Shown here one piece after another: positions 23,134 through 31,424 of a DNA stretch of 40,662 bases (the stretch's first letter is position 1; each line of letters opens with the position of its first letter). The notes below the pieces were generated by a model. The model ran no database searches and had not been told where the DNA came from. It worked only from the letters and a program-made list of their open reading frames with translations. The stretch lies in NCBI GenBank assembly GCA_016293865.1, contig JAEDDG010000017.1, positions 1 to 40,662 of the forward strand, read 5' to 3'. The position numbers and the translations under genes were made by a program. The DNA is from Oscillospiraceae bacterium. Lineage in GTDB: Bacteria > Bacillota > Clostridia > Oscillospirales > Oscillospiraceae.

Positions 23134-25329
23134 CTATGCGTCGGCGGCGGCGCCGGTGCGGCGGACTTCCTCCACACCGCGCACGCCCATCAGCTTTGTT
23201 ATGGCGCCGGCCAGCTCTTCCCGGTCGCGCACGTCGATGGTGATGAACAGCATTGCCGTGCCGCCGCTCTCTCTTGCATTCATGCTGCAGACCTTCAGCT
23301 TCATGGAGGCCAGAACGGTGGCAATATCCATAATCAGACCTGTGCGCTCCTGCGCGCGGATGCTCACGGTGGTCTGGTACGTCTCGTTGATTTCGCCGCC
23401 CCAGGCGACGCGGACCCAGCGGCCCTTTTTGTCCGGATCGTCTGCTGCGGCCGTGTAGTTGCGGCAGTCCGCCCTGTGGATGGACACGCCGCGCCCTCTG
23501 GTGATGAAGCCCACCACCGGGTCGCCGGGAACAGGCGTGCAGCAGGAGGCGAATTTGATCAGGCAGTTGTCCAGACCCTCCACGACGATGCCGTGGACCG
23601 CCTTGATCTGCGGCTGTCTGGACTGCCAGGCGGCGGGATCGAAGCCGGCTTTTTCGTCGCTTTTCGCGGCCAACCGCAGTTCGTCCTTCAGCCGGTTGAC
23701 AATTTTCTGTGCGGACATGCCGCCGTAGCCGATGAAGGCCAGCATGTCGTCCACGCTGGACAGGCTCAGCCGCCGCAGCACGGGCTGCATCACGTCGGCG
23801 CGCACCACGTCCGCCATGGTCAGACCTGCCCGGCGCAGCTCGGCCTCCAGCGCGGTCCGGCCGTGCAGAATGTTTTCTTCCCGTTTTTCCTTTTTGAACC
23901 ACTGGCGGATCTTGTTGCGGGCCTCGCCGCTGACCACCAGGTTCAGCCAGTCGCGGCTGGGGCCCTTGGCGGATTTGGAGGTCAGCACCTCCACAATGTC
24001 GCCGCTTTGCAGCTCGTGGCTGTAAGGGACGATGCGGCCGTTGACCTTGGCGCCCACCATATGGTTGCCTACGGCGGAGTGGATGCTGTAGGCAAAATCG
24101 ATGGGCGTGGCGCCGGCCGGCAGGTTGATCACGTCGCCCTTGGGAGTGAACACGTAGACCTCGTCCGCGAACAGGTCGATTTTCAGGCTGTGGACAAAGT
24201 CGGAGGCGTCAGAGTCCTGCTGGGACTCCAGCAGCTGACGGATCCAGGCAAATTTCTCCTCGTCCGCCTGATGGCCCTGGAGCCCTTCCTTGTATTTCCA
24301 GTGGGCGGCGATGCCGTATTCCGCCGTCCGGTGCATCTCCCAGGTGCGGATCTGCACCTCAAAGGGGATGCCCTCCTTGCCGATGACCGTGGTGTGCAGG
24401 CTCTGGTACATGTTGGGCTTGGGCGTGCGGATATAGTCCTTGAAATGGCCGGGGATGGGCCGGTACATGTCGTGAATGATGCCCAGGACACGGTAGCAGT
24501 CGGCGATGCTGTCCACAATCACCCGGAAGGCGCACAGATCCAGCACCTCGGACATCTGCTTGTTCTGGCCGTACATTTTGCGGTAGATGCTGTACGTGTG
24601 CTTGATGCGCCCGTAAACGCTGCAGTCCATGCCCTCGTCCCGGAGACGGTGGTCAATGTCGTTTTGCGTGTGGGACAGAAAGGCGTTGTATTTTTCGCCG
24701 TTTTTCTCCAGCTCCTCGTTGATTTCGCGCAGGCCGACCGGGTCCAGGTATTTGATGGACAGGTCTTCCAGCTCCCACTTGATCTTCTGCATGCCCAGCC
24801 GGTGGGCGATGGGCGCGTAGATCTCCATGGTTTCCGCGGCCTTGTCCCGCTGCTTGGCCTCCGACTGGTACTCCATGGTGCGCATGTTGTGCAGGCGGTC
24901 GGCGATTTTGATGAGGATCACGCGGATGTCCTTGGCCATGGCCATGAGCATCTTGCGCAGATTTTCCATCTGCTCCTCTTCCTTGCTGGTGTAGACCACC
25001 CGGGTCAGCTTTGTGACGCCCTCCACAATGTCCGCTACATCGTCGCCGAATTCCTTGGCGATGTCGGCGTGGGTGACGCTGGTGTCCTCGATGGTGTCAT
25101 GCAGAATCGCGGCCACAATGGATTCCTCATCCAGGCCGATTTCCGCCACAATCTCCGCCGCGGCCAGAGGATGTGTGATGAAAGGCGTGCCGTCCTTGCG
25201 CAGCTGGCCGTCATGGGCCTTTTTTGCGAAGAGATAGGCTGCCCGCACCCGCTCAAGGTCAACGCCGGAGCAGTTTTCTTCAATTTTACTGCACAGCCGC
25301 TGAAACTGAGCATCAATGGTGTCGGTCAT
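23134..25329 (-). CDS. relA: Bifunctional (p)ppGpp synthetase/hydrolase RelA/SpoT
   Basis: A 731-aa long RSH enzyme. In order: the HD hydrolase domain (AAILHDTIEDTSVTH; KIADRLHNMRT), the synthetase domain (GRIKHTYSIYRKM; AFRVIVDS; YQSLHTTV; EVQIRTWEMH), the TGS domain (VFTPKGDVINLPAGATPIDFAY), a helical and zinc-finger-like region (IKFASCCTPVPGD) and a C-terminal ACT domain. Intact HD residues point to both synthesis and hydrolysis of alarmone. The ATG has AAAGGAA upstream. A separate small alarmone hydrolase is encoded at 32791-33219. Confidence 0.96.
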   Translation of the reverse strand: MTDTIDAQFQRLCSKIEENCSGVDLERVRAAYLFAKKAHDGQLRKDGTPFITHPLAAAEIVAEIGLDEESIVAAILHDTIEDTSVTHADIAKEFGDDVADIVEGVTKLTRVVYTSKEEEQMENLRKMLMAMAKDIRVILIKIADRLHNMRTMEYQSEAKQRDKAAETMEIYAPIAHRLGMQKIKWELEDLSIKYLDPVGLREINEELEKNGEKYNAFLSHTQNDIDHRLRDEGMDCSVYGRIKHTYSIYRKMYGQNKQMSEVLDLCAFRVIVDSIADCYRVLGIIHDMYRPIPGHFKDYIRTPKPNMYQSLHTTVIGKEGIPFEVQIRTWEMHRTAEYGIAAHWKYKEGLQGHQADEEKFAWIRQLLESQQDSDASDFVHSLKIDLFADEVYVFTPKGDVINLPAGATPIDFAYSIHSAVGNHMVGAKVNGRIVPYSHELQSGDIVEVLTSKSAKGPSRDWLNLVVSGEARNKIRQWFKKEKREENILHGRTALEAELRRAGLTMADVVRADVMQPVLRRLSLSSVDDMLAFIGYGGMSAQKIVNRLKDELRLAAKSDEKAGFDPAAWQSRQPQIKAVHGIVVEGLDNCLIKFASCCTPVPGDPVVGFITRGRGVSIHRADCRNYTAAADDPDKKGRWVRVAWGGEINETYQTTVSIRAQERTGLIMDIATVLASMKLKVCSMNARESGGTAMLFITIDVRDREELAGAITKLMGVRGVEEVRRTGAAADA

Positions 25330-25355
25330 ATCTGCGTTCCTTTCCCGCTCCGCCG

Positions 25356-27044
25356 TCAGCCGACCTTCACGTCGGAAAGCAGCAGCTGGACGGATTTCCT
25401 GTCTCTGAATTCGTTGATCTGGGGCGTGAAGGCCACGTCCGCCGGCCGGCCGGCGGCGACCTCCAGCTCCTCCGGGCTTCTGGAGAAGAAGATGCAGTCA
25501 AACTGCTCCCCGTTCTTCCGCAGCCGGAATTTTGTATGCTTGCCGCCGGAAAGCGGCGTGACGCTCATGATTTCCCCGTCCCGGATGCACAGCAGCGGCG
25601 CGGGGTTCCCGGCGCCGTAAGGCTCCAGCACGCGGGAGGCCTCCACATTCGGTACGGTCAGAAGGCCGGGCTTGATCACCTCAAAGTCGATGTTCAGGGT
25701 CTGCTGGCCTGTGCAGCCGCCCTGCAGGCGCACGGCTCCGGCCAGAGCGCTGCGGAAGGCGGGGATGTTTTCCTCACGGATGTTCAGGCCGGCGGCCATA
25801 TCGTGTCCGCCGAAGCCGTCCAGACAGTCGGCGCAGGCTTCCAGCGCCGCGTAGATGCTGACGCCCGGCACGCTGCGGCAGCTGCCGCGGCCCACGCCGT
25901 CCTTCAGGCAGATCATCACGCAGGGCAGACCGTATTTCTCCGTCAGCCGGGAGGCGACAATGCCGGCCACGCCCTGGTGCCAGCTGCTGCCGGCCAGGAC
26001 AATGGGCGCGCCGGCCGGCGGGTTTTTGTCCAGCATGGCCACGGCGTCCTCAAACATGGCGCCCTCCAGCTGCTGGCGCTGGCGGTTGTAGGCGCACAGG
26101 GTCTGGGCATATTCCGCGGCCTGCGCGGGATCGTCTGTCGTCAGAAGGCCAACGGCGGTGTCGGTGGTCCCCACGCGGCCGGCGGCGTTGAGCCGCGGCG
26201 CAATGGAAAACCCGGCGCTGCCCACGTTCAGCTGGCTGAGCTCCGTGCCGGCAGCGGCGCACAGGGCGGCGATTCCCGCCCGGTCGCCCCGGCGCATCAC
26301 AGCCATGCCCCGGCGCAGGAAAATCCGGTTTTCGCCGGTGACGGGCATCACGTCGGCCACGGTGCCCAGCGCCACCAGATCGCCGTACTGTTCCAGAAGC
26401 GCGGCGGGGTCTGTCTGCTCCACCGCGCAGATCACTTTGAAAGCCACGCCCACGCCGGCCAGCTGCTTGAAGGGATACGCGCAGTCCGGCCGCTTGGGAT
26501 CCACAACGGCCGCCGCGGCTGACGGCAGGCTGCCGCCGCACTCGTGGTGGTCGGTGATGACCATGTCAATGCCGCATGCCGCGGCATACTCCGCCTCCGC
26601 CGCGGCAGTCACGCCGCAGTCCACCGTGACGATCAGCGTCACGCCCATTTCCCGGAGCCGGTCAACGCCGCTTCTGCGCACGCCGTAGCCCTCGCGCAGC
26701 CGGTCGGGTATGTAAATCTCGCAGGGCAGCTTCCTGCTGCGCAGATAGGTGGCCATCAGGCAGGCGGAGGTGATCCCGTCCACATCATAATCGCCGTACA
26801 CGGCCACATGCTCCCCGGCCGTGATGGCCCGGGAAATCCGGGCCGCCGCCCGGTCCATGTCCTTCATCAGAAGCGGGGAATACAGCTGTTCCAGCGTGTC
26901 CTCCGTCAGGCTGCGGATATCCGCGGGGCTGGAAATGTTCCGGGCAGACAGGATGACCGCCGTCAGCGGATTCATGCCGCTGCGGGTCAGCTGCGCAGCC
27001 TGCGCGCGGTCGTACCGTCCGATGTTCCAGTTAAAATGCTTCAT
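25356..27044 (-). CDS. recJ: Single-stranded-DNA-specific exonuclease RecJ
   Basis: A 562-aa DHH-family 5'-3' exonuclease used in recombination and mismatch repair. The DHH motifs are complete: YGDYDVDGITSACL near residue 79, VDCGVT and ITDHHECG. The DHHA1 domain shows VGRGSCRSVPG and GGHDMAAGL. A C-terminal OB-fold ends in FRDRKSVQLLLSDVKV. The length is typical of short Firmicutes RecJ. The ATG at 27044 has GGAG about 12 bases upstream. It is the first gene of the recJ-relA-dtd-aspS operon. Confidence 0.95.
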   Translation of the reverse strand: MKHFNWNIGRYDRAQAAQLTRSGMNPLTAVILSARNISSPADIRSLTEDTLEQLYSPLLMKDMDRAAARISRAITAGEHVAVYGDYDVDGITSACLMATYLRSRKLPCEIYIPDRLREGYGVRRSGVDRLREMGVTLIVTVDCGVTAAAEAEYAAACGIDMVITDHHECGGSLPSAAAAVVDPKRPDCAYPFKQLAGVGVAFKVICAVEQTDPAALLEQYGDLVALGTVADVMPVTGENRIFLRRGMAVMRRGDRAGIAALCAAAGTELSQLNVGSAGFSIAPRLNAAGRVGTTDTAVGLLTTDDPAQAAEYAQTLCAYNRQRQQLEGAMFEDAVAMLDKNPPAGAPIVLAGSSWHQGVAGIVASRLTEKYGLPCVMICLKDGVGRGSCRSVPGVSIYAALEACADCLDGFGGHDMAAGLNIREENIPAFRSALAGAVRLQGGCTGQQTLNIDFEVIKPGLLTVPNVEASRVLEPYGAGNPAPLLCIRDGEIMSVTPLSGGKHTKFRLRKNGEQFDCIFFSRSPEELEVAAGRPADVAFTPQINEFRDRKSVQLLLSDVKVG

Positions 27045-27157
27045 CTTTCATTTCTGCTCCAAGCCATGAATGGCTGTCTCCAAACGCCTGCGCCGCGGTT
27101 CCCCCGGAGCCGGCGCAGCGGACGCTTATCCATTGTATATGGTATATATATCATCTT

Positions 27158-27186
27158 ATTATAACAGGCCGCGGCGGGATTCACAA
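27158..27186 (-). promoter_or_regulatory. Promoter of recJ-relA-dtd-aspS
   Basis: On the minus strand TTGTGA (27181-27186), a 17-nt spacer and a perfect TATAAT (27158-27163). The leader of about 105 nt starts with an AT-rich stretch of alternating TA; no riboswitch fold was recognised. Confidence 0.65.
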
Positions 27187-27257
27187 CACGGCGGCGGAAG
27201 ATTTTTTGGCATTCACGGGCTTTTTTGCAAAAAGAAAAAGAAAGTTTAAAATATCCC

Positions 27258-27286
27258 TTGCAATTTTATATCCGGTGTGCTATTAT
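27258..27286 (+). promoter_or_regulatory. Promoter of tRNA-Arg
   Basis: TTGCAA (27258-27263), a 17-nt spacer and TATTAT (27281-27286), 27 bases before the tRNA 5' end. Confidence 0.7.
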
Positions 27287-27313
27287 ATCTGAGCGCTGTG
27301 AAATGCAGCAAAC

Positions 27314-27390
27314 GCGCCTGTAGCTCAGCTGGATAGAGTGCACGGCTACGAACCGTGAGACCGGGGGTTCGAGTCCCTTCAGGCGTACCA
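27314..27390 (+). tRNA. tRNA-Arg (anticodon ACG)
   Basis: A 77-nt cloverleaf: acceptor GCGCCTG pairs with CAGGCGT (first pair G-U), the D-arm GCTC/GAGT is present, the anticodon stem CACGG/CCGTG encloses the loop CTACGAA with anticodon ACG, and the T-arm contains TTCGAGT. The ACCA end is encoded. The wobble A is normally deaminated to inosine, reading CGU/CGC/CGA. It is a single transcription unit with its own promoter and terminator. Confidence 0.95.
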
Positions 27391-27434
27391 CGTCGCCGCG
27401 GACTGCATGTTGTCCGCGGCGGCGTTTTCTTTTT
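27391..27434 (+). terminator. Terminator of tRNA-Arg
   Basis: A 13-bp GC-rich stem (27391-27403 with 27412-27424, one G-T pair) is followed by TTTTCTTTTT, directly after the tRNA CCA end. Confidence 0.9.
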
Positions 27435-27594
27435 CAAAGCAAGCGCCGTCGCTCACGCATGCCGCCGCGCCTGCCGGCCGGGCCGGATCCGGCGCATCAA
27501 ATGTGACAGTTTTTCTGCGCCGCCGCACGGGAGCCATGTCCCGGCGGCGTTTTGTTTTCTGGCGGCCGCTGTCTGCCGATTGGGGGTGCAACAG

Positions 27595-28608
27595 ATGGAT
27601 ACTGCAAAATGGAACTGCCGCGGCACGCAGAGGACCGGGCAGGAACGGAAGAAAGTGTTTGTGATCGGCTGCGGGCGCTGGGGCACGTTTATCGCCTGGT
27701 ATCTGCGGCAGATCGGTCACTGCGTCACGCTGTACGGGCGCCCGGACTCAAAAAACATGCGGGCGCTGCAGACGGCCGGGCGGAACGAATATCTGACGCT
27801 GGACGGGGAAATCGCCCTGACCACCGCGCTGGACGGGATCGGAGACAGCGACGTTGTCATCGTCTCCGTGAATTCCCAGGGTCTGCAGGGGCTGATGGAC
27901 GAGCTGCGCCCGTGGGGCCTGAAGAATAAAAAGATTGTGCTGTGCATGAAGGGCATTGAAATTTCCACAGGCCGGCGTCTGTCGCAGGTGGTGGAGGAGA
28001 GCGCGGACGCGTCCAACAGGACGGCTGTCTGGCTGGGGCCGGGCCATGTGGAGGACTTCTGCCGTGGCATCCCCAACTGCATGGTGATCGACAGCCGGGA
28101 CCTGTCCCTGAAAAAAGAGCTGGTGGAGTCTTTTTCCAGCGAGCTGATCCGGTTTTATTACGGGACGGATCTGATCGGCAACGAAATCGGCGCGGCGGCC
28201 AAAAACGTGATGGGCATCGCAGCCGGCATGCTGGACGGGCTGAACATCGGCGCGCTGAAGGGGCCGCTGATGGCCAGAGGCCCGCGGGAAGTGGCCAGGC
28301 TGATCCGGGCCATGGGCGGCAGCGAGCTGACCGCGTACGGCCTGTGCCACCTGGGCGATTACGAGGCCACGCTGTTTTCCCCCCACAGCCACAACCGGAT
28401 GTTCGGCGAGAGCTTCATCCGCGGCCTGCCCTATGACAAGCTTGCCGAGGGCTGCCACACGGTGAAGGCGATGACTGCGCTGGGTGAAAAATACGGCGTG
28501 GAGCTGCCGATCTGCAGCGCGGTTTACAGCATTCTGTACTGCGGGCAGTCGGCCACAGAGGTGCTCAACCGCCTGTTCAGCCGGGAGCTGACGGCGGAAT
28601 TCTGCTGA
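27595..28608 (+). CDS. NAD(P)-dependent glycerol-3-phosphate dehydrogenase-like protein
   Basis: A 337-aa protein of the GpsA family, which reduces dihydroxyacetone phosphate to sn-glycerol 3-phosphate for lipid synthesis. It has the N-terminal dinucleotide fold VFVIGCGRWGTFIAWYL (about 21-37) and the substrate-domain signature EIGAAAKNVMGIAAGMLDGLN, with the catalytic Lys, then ARGPREVARL. It is somewhat divergent from housekeeping GpsA (GCGRWG instead of GxGSWG, and a 20-residue N-terminal extension), so it may be a second paralog. The ATG at 27595 has GGGGGTG upstream. It stands alone between the tRNA terminator and a 34-nt palindromic terminator. Confidence 0.85.
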   Translation: MDTAKWNCRGTQRTGQERKKVFVIGCGRWGTFIAWYLRQIGHCVTLYGRPDSKNMRALQTAGRNEYLTLDGEIALTTALDGIGDSDVVIVSVNSQGLQGLMDELRPWGLKNKKIVLCMKGIEISTGRRLSQVVEESADASNRTAVWLGPGHVEDFCRGIPNCMVIDSRDLSLKKELVESFSSELIRFYYGTDLIGNEIGAAAKNVMGIAAGMLDGLNIGALKGPLMARGPREVARLIRAMGGSELTAYGLCHLGDYEATLFSPHSHNRMFGESFIRGLPYDKLAEGCHTVKAMTALGEKYGVELPICSAVYSILYCGQSATEVLNRLFSRELTAEFC

Positions 28609-28646
28609 ACGCCGCGCCGGCAGACGTGCCGGAAAGAATAAACAGA

Positions 28647-28680
28647 AAACCTCCGCGCGGCCGCGGCCGCGCGGAGGTTT
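28647..28680. terminator. Bidirectional terminator
   Basis: A perfect 34-nt palindrome beginning AAACCTCCGCGCGGCCG, with T-rich sequence on both outer sides, lies between the converging GpsA-like gene and the 68-aa gene. Confidence 0.85.
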
Positions 28681-28681
28681 A

Positions 28682-28888
28682 TTATACCTGTCTGTTCTGC
28701 GGCGTACCGGACGGCGGTGTGCCGCCGGCGGCGTTTCGCGCGTGCAGGGCGTTCAGCGCAAGCTCGCCCGCAAGTTTGAAAAGCGCGTCCGCCATGACCT
28801 GCTCCGGCGGCAGTCCGCCGGCCTGCTGGCCGATTTTCCGGTAGAAGAGATACAGTGCGTCGTCGATATAAAGCGTCGCTTTTTTCAT
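28682..28888 (-). CDS. Small hypothetical protein, possibly ribbon-helix-helix-like
   Basis: A 68-aa protein starting MKKATLYIDDALYLFYRKIG, followed by PPEQVMADALFKLAGELAL. A short beta strand followed by two helices is the outline of ribbon-helix-helix DNA-binding proteins, but I cannot confirm it. The ATG at 28888 has AAAGGCGGG upstream, and an excellent promoter (28919-28946) precedes it. It is divergent from an XRE regulator at 29019, so the two may share control. The sequence also looks like conserved small hypothetical proteins of Clostridia. Confidence 0.7.
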   Translation of the reverse strand: MKKATLYIDDALYLFYRKIGQQAGGLPPEQVMADALFKLAGELALNALHARNAAGGTPPSGTPQNRQV

Positions 28889-28918
28889 CAGATCCCGCCT
28901 TTCTGACTCTTTAAGCGA

Positions 28919-28946
28919 ATTATAACACATCTGTTTGTATAGTCAA
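28919..28946 (-). promoter_or_regulatory. Promoter of the 68-aa gene
   Basis: On the minus strand TTGACT (28941-28946), a 16-nt spacer and a perfect TATAAT (28919-28924). Confidence 0.7.
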
Positions 28947-29018
28947 CCCAAAAGAGGTAATGTTTCGGATGCAGGTCATGTATGCTGAGATTAACCCATT
29001 ATCGTTGAGGTGATCTCC

Positions 29019-29261
29019 ATGACGATCGGCGACGCAGTCCGGATCCGTATAATTGATTTATGCCGTGACCGCGGGATTACTGTCAACAGACTGAGCACCC
29101 TCAGCGGTGTGACGCAGTCAACGCTCCAGAATATCATCAGCGGCAGGAACAGAAGCACAACGGTTTCGACGATTCAAAAGCTGTGCGACGGTCTTGAAAT
29201 CTCCATTGTTGAGTTTTTTGATGCCGATGTCTTCAAAAATCTTGAGCAGGAACTGAAATAA
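29019..29261 (+). CDS. XRE-family transcriptional regulator
   Basis: An 80-aa Cro/C1-type HTH protein: IIDLCRDRGITVNRLSTLSGVTQSTLQNIISGRNRSTTVSTIQKLCDGLEISIVEFF. The HTH covers about residues 9-63. The ATG at 29019 follows GAGGTGATCTCC; an in-frame GTG nine bases earlier is inside the SD and is rejected. It has its own terminator and is divergent from the 68-aa gene, with a 130-bp shared regulatory region. Proteins like this are frequent in Firmicutes as solitary regulators. Confidence 0.85.
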   Translation: MTIGDAVRIRIIDLCRDRGITVNRLSTLSGVTQSTLQNIISGRNRSTTVSTIQKLCDGLEISIVEFFDADVFKNLEQELK

Positions 29262-29268
29262 CAGGCTG

Positions 29269-29301
29269 AAGGCCCTGTCTGGTTCAGACAGGGCCTTTTT
29301 G
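29269..29301 (+). terminator. Rho-independent terminator after the XRE gene
   Basis: A perfect 13-bp stem (29269-29281 with 29285-29297) and 3-nt loop, followed by a run of T. Confidence 0.9.
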
Positions 29302-29326
29302 TATATATAATGTATGCGTAAGCGGC

Positions 29327-30154
29327 TCAGCGGGCACGGAGCTGCCAGAAGGCCACGGCGCTGGCTGCCGCCACATTCAGGGAGTCCACGCCGTGGGACA
29401 TGGGGATGCACACCGTGTAGTCGCAGCCGGCGATTGTGTGCGGGGCAAGCCCGTCCCCTTCCGTGCCCAGGATGACAGCCAGCTTTTCCTCGGCCGCCAG
29501 ACGCGGGTCATCAATGCTGACGGCGTTGGCGCTCAGGGCCATGGCCGCCGTTTTGAAGCCCATGGCCTGCAGCCGCTGCAGGCCCGGCTGGGGCCACTGG
29601 GCGCTGTCAGTGCCGATGAAGGTCCAGGGAATCTGAAAAACGGTGCCCATGCTGACCCGCACGGACCGGCGGCACAGGGGATCGCAGCAGGAGGGCGTCA
29701 CCAGCACGGCGTCCATGCCCAGCGCCGCCGCGGAGCGGAAAATGGCGCCCACGTTGGTGGAGTCCACAATGTTTTCAAGGACAGCCACCCGCCGTGCGCC
29801 GGCACAGACGGCTTCCACTCCGGGCAGGACCGGCCGCCGCATGGCGCACAGTACGCCGCGGGTCAGCTTGTAGCCGGTGAGTCCGGCCAGAAGCGCCCGG
29901 TCGGCCGTGTAGACGGGGATCTCCCCGCAGCGGGCGATGATGCCTGCGGCCGGCCCGTCAATCTGCCGGCGTTCCATCAGAAGCGAGACGGGCGTATAGC
30001 CGGCGTCCAGCGCGGCATCAATGACCTTTGGGCTTTCCGCGATGAAAACGCCCTTTTCCGGTTCCAGGCGGCTGCGCAGCTGAGCCTGGGTCAGGCGGGC
30101 GTAGACGTCCAGTTCAGGCTGGCTGAGATCGGTGATTTCTGTGATGTTCGGCAT
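29327..30154 (-). CDS. TrmH/SpoU-family RNA 2'-O-methyltransferase
   Basis: A 275-aa SPOUT-class methyltransferase for 2'-O-methylation of rRNA or tRNA. An N-terminal substrate-binding domain (about 1-105; RSRLEPEKGVFIAESPKVI) precedes the knotted SAM domain with motif 1 ENIVDSTNVGAIFRSAAALG, motif 2 VILGTEGDGL and motif 3 IPMSHGVDSLNVAAASAVAFW. The architecture is like RlmB/TsnR, but the target site cannot be read. The ATG at 30154 has GGAGGG upstream; longer starts lack an SD. Confidence 0.9.
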   Translation of the reverse strand: MPNITEITDLSQPELDVYARLTQAQLRSRLEPEKGVFIAESPKVIDAALDAGYTPVSLLMERRQIDGPAAGIIARCGEIPVYTADRALLAGLTGYKLTRGVLCAMRRPVLPGVEAVCAGARRVAVLENIVDSTNVGAIFRSAAALGMDAVLVTPSCCDPLCRRSVRVSMGTVFQIPWTFIGTDSAQWPQPGLQRLQAMGFKTAAMALSANAVSIDDPRLAAEEKLAVILGTEGDGLAPHTIAGCDYTVCIPMSHGVDSLNVAAASAVAFWQLRAR

Positions 30155-30265
30155 TGCGGCGTCCCTCCGGCTGCTCTGCAGCAGATATAAAAGTTTTCTT
30201 ATTTTACCATAAATTCCCGGAAAACGCACGGCCTGCGCCGGGTCTTCCGCCGCGCAGCCGGTTTT

Positions 30266-31171
30266 TCAGGACTCCAGCAGGCGGATATAGTGGTTTGCCT
30301 CCCGCAGAACGTGGTCGGCAAGCAGCGGCAGAATGATGGAGCGGATCCGGCACGCCTCAATTCCCTCGATGCCTGCGCGCTTGAAGTCGCGGAATTTTTG
30401 AGTCAGCGCCAGAGCCGCGCCGTCGGGCGCCGCCTGCGCGCTGGCCGCGGACGCGGTTTCCAGCAGCCGCCGGTAGTCCGCGGCGAAGCCGTCAGCCGTG
30501 GTGATGAGCGCGTCCTCGCCTGGGTCGAGCAGTCCCCGGATGAACAGCGCGTGCTCCATCATGATCTGGTTCCAGAACAGCTCGCTGCCCCGCAGATCCG
30601 GACTGCAGCCCGGCTCCGCGCTCTCCAGCTGCAGCAGGTGTTCGCGGTAAAGGCGCGCTTCCCGCAGAATGTGCGCAATGAGCAGCGGGTAATTCACGGT
30701 GAACATATTGCAGGTGCGGACGTTCCGCAAAAGCCGCTCCTTGAAGGCGATGAGACAATCCACCAGCTGCAGACCGTCCCGGTTCAGCTGCCGGACCTGC
30801 CGGGCGAGGGACGGGGAGACCTGCGCTTCCGCCAGCGCGGCGCAGCCCTGCAGCTGCAGGGTGCGGGCGGTCAGACTGCGGTCGATGAACGTGCCTGTAA
30901 AATGCTGGGTCATCCGCTCGGCGCAGTCGGTGAATTCCGTGACCGCCTCGCCGGAGTTCAGTACGCAGCTGCGGACGGTGCAGCGGCTCAGCGCAATCGC
31001 ACGGGAGAGCAGCGCTTCAAATTTCCGCATGAGCTGTTCGCTCTCATTTGCAGCGCCGGCATTGGCCGGCAGAAAGCCCACTTTCAGGAAAAACGCATGT
31101 TCCTTCATGATGCGGGCGAAAAACAGGTGCTGTTCCAGGGAATTGACAATATATGTCAGGCTTTTATCCAT
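30266..31171 (-). CDS. DUF2935 protein (two tandem four-helix repeats)
   Basis: A 301-aa all-helical protein made of two related halves: EQHLFFARIMKEHAFFLKVGF at about 13-33 recurs as LFWNQIMMEHALFIRGLLD at about 198-216, and LLIAHILREARLYREHLL recurs as PLLADHVLREANHYIRLL. The repeated His/Glu pairs on these helices (MKEH, MMEH, LREA...H) look like metal ligands of a ferritin-like fold, as described for DUF2935 in Bacillus. Function is unknown. The ATG at 31171 has GAGGAGG about 13 bases upstream. Its promoter carries a perfect palindrome, so it is likely regulated by a specific repressor or activator. Confidence 0.88.
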   Translation of the reverse strand: MDKSLTYIVNSLEQHLFFARIMKEHAFFLKVGFLPANAGAANESEQLMRKFEALLSRAIALSRCTVRSCVLNSGEAVTEFTDCAERMTQHFTGTFIDRSLTARTLQLQGCAALAEAQVSPSLARQVRQLNRDGLQLVDCLIAFKERLLRNVRTCNMFTVNYPLLIAHILREARLYREHLLQLESAEPGCSPDLRGSELFWNQIMMEHALFIRGLLDPGEDALITTADGFAADYRRLLETASAASAQAAPDGAALALTQKFRDFKRAGIEGIEACRIRSIILPLLADHVLREANHYIRLLES

Positions 31172-31195
31172 TTTTCACACGACGCCTCCTCATGA

Positions 31196-31210
31196 TGTCT
31201 ATGATAGACA
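31196..31210. promoter_or_regulatory. Palindromic operator of the DUF2935 gene
   Basis: TGTCTA-TGA-TAGACA is a perfect inverted repeat abutting the downstream edge of the -10 box, over the predicted transcription start. Confidence 0.55.
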
Positions 31211-31238
31211 GTATATGCACGCGGCGGGCATCGGTTCA
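31210..31238 (-). promoter_or_regulatory. Promoter of the DUF2935 gene
   Basis: On the minus strand TATACT (31210-31215) with a weak -35 TGAACC (31233-31238) 17 nt upstream. The weak -35 is compatible with activator dependence. Confidence 0.4.
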
Positions 31239-31248
31239 TCTGCGGCAG

Positions 31249-31286
31249 GCAAAAAAGCCCCTGAAATCCGGTGATTTCAAAGGCTT
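31249..31286 (-). terminator. Terminator of the relic transcription unit
   Basis: On the minus strand a 14-bp stem (31273-31286 with 31255-31268, two G-T pairs) with a 4-nt loop is followed by six T. Confidence 0.8.
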
Positions 31287-31342
31287 TCAATAACAGGACA
31301 CGGGGCTGCGCGGCTATGCGTTGCCGCCGGCGGGTATTCCGG

Positions 31343-31405
31343 TCAGCGGTAGATGACTTTGCGCACCAGCTCCACAAGGGCCGTGCAGTCCGGCGCGCCC
31401 CCTCC
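31343..31405 (-). pseudogene. C-terminal remnant of a deleted gene
   Basis: A protein-like tail reading PDCTALVELVRKVIYR and a stop sits immediately after a strong SD (GAGGAGG, 31401-31407) and a full promoter, but no usable start codon or N-terminus remains. The codon choice matches nearby real genes. I read this as an internal deletion that joined the leader of a gene to its last ~20 codons. The parent family cannot be identified from so short a tail. The unit is still bounded by a promoter and terminator and may now make an RNA of about 170 nt. Confidence 0.4.
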
Positions 31406-31411
31406 TCAATG

Positions 31412-31424
31412 TGAACAATGTTCA
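31412..31424. promoter_or_regulatory. Palindromic operator of the relic unit
   Basis: TGAACA-A-TGTTCA is a perfect inverted repeat touching the -10 box, the arrangement used by autorepressing TetR/MarR-type regulators. It is not the Gram-positive LexA box, which has four bases between GAAC and GTTC. Confidence 0.55.

Noticed and set aside
27314..27390. tRNA as attachment site of an integrated element
   Set aside because: No integrase follows and I found no repeated 3' tRNA segment in the window; the neighbouring gene is metabolic.
31412..31424. LexA/SOS box
   Set aside because: GAAC and GTTC are separated by three bases, whereas the Gram-positive LexA consensus needs four.
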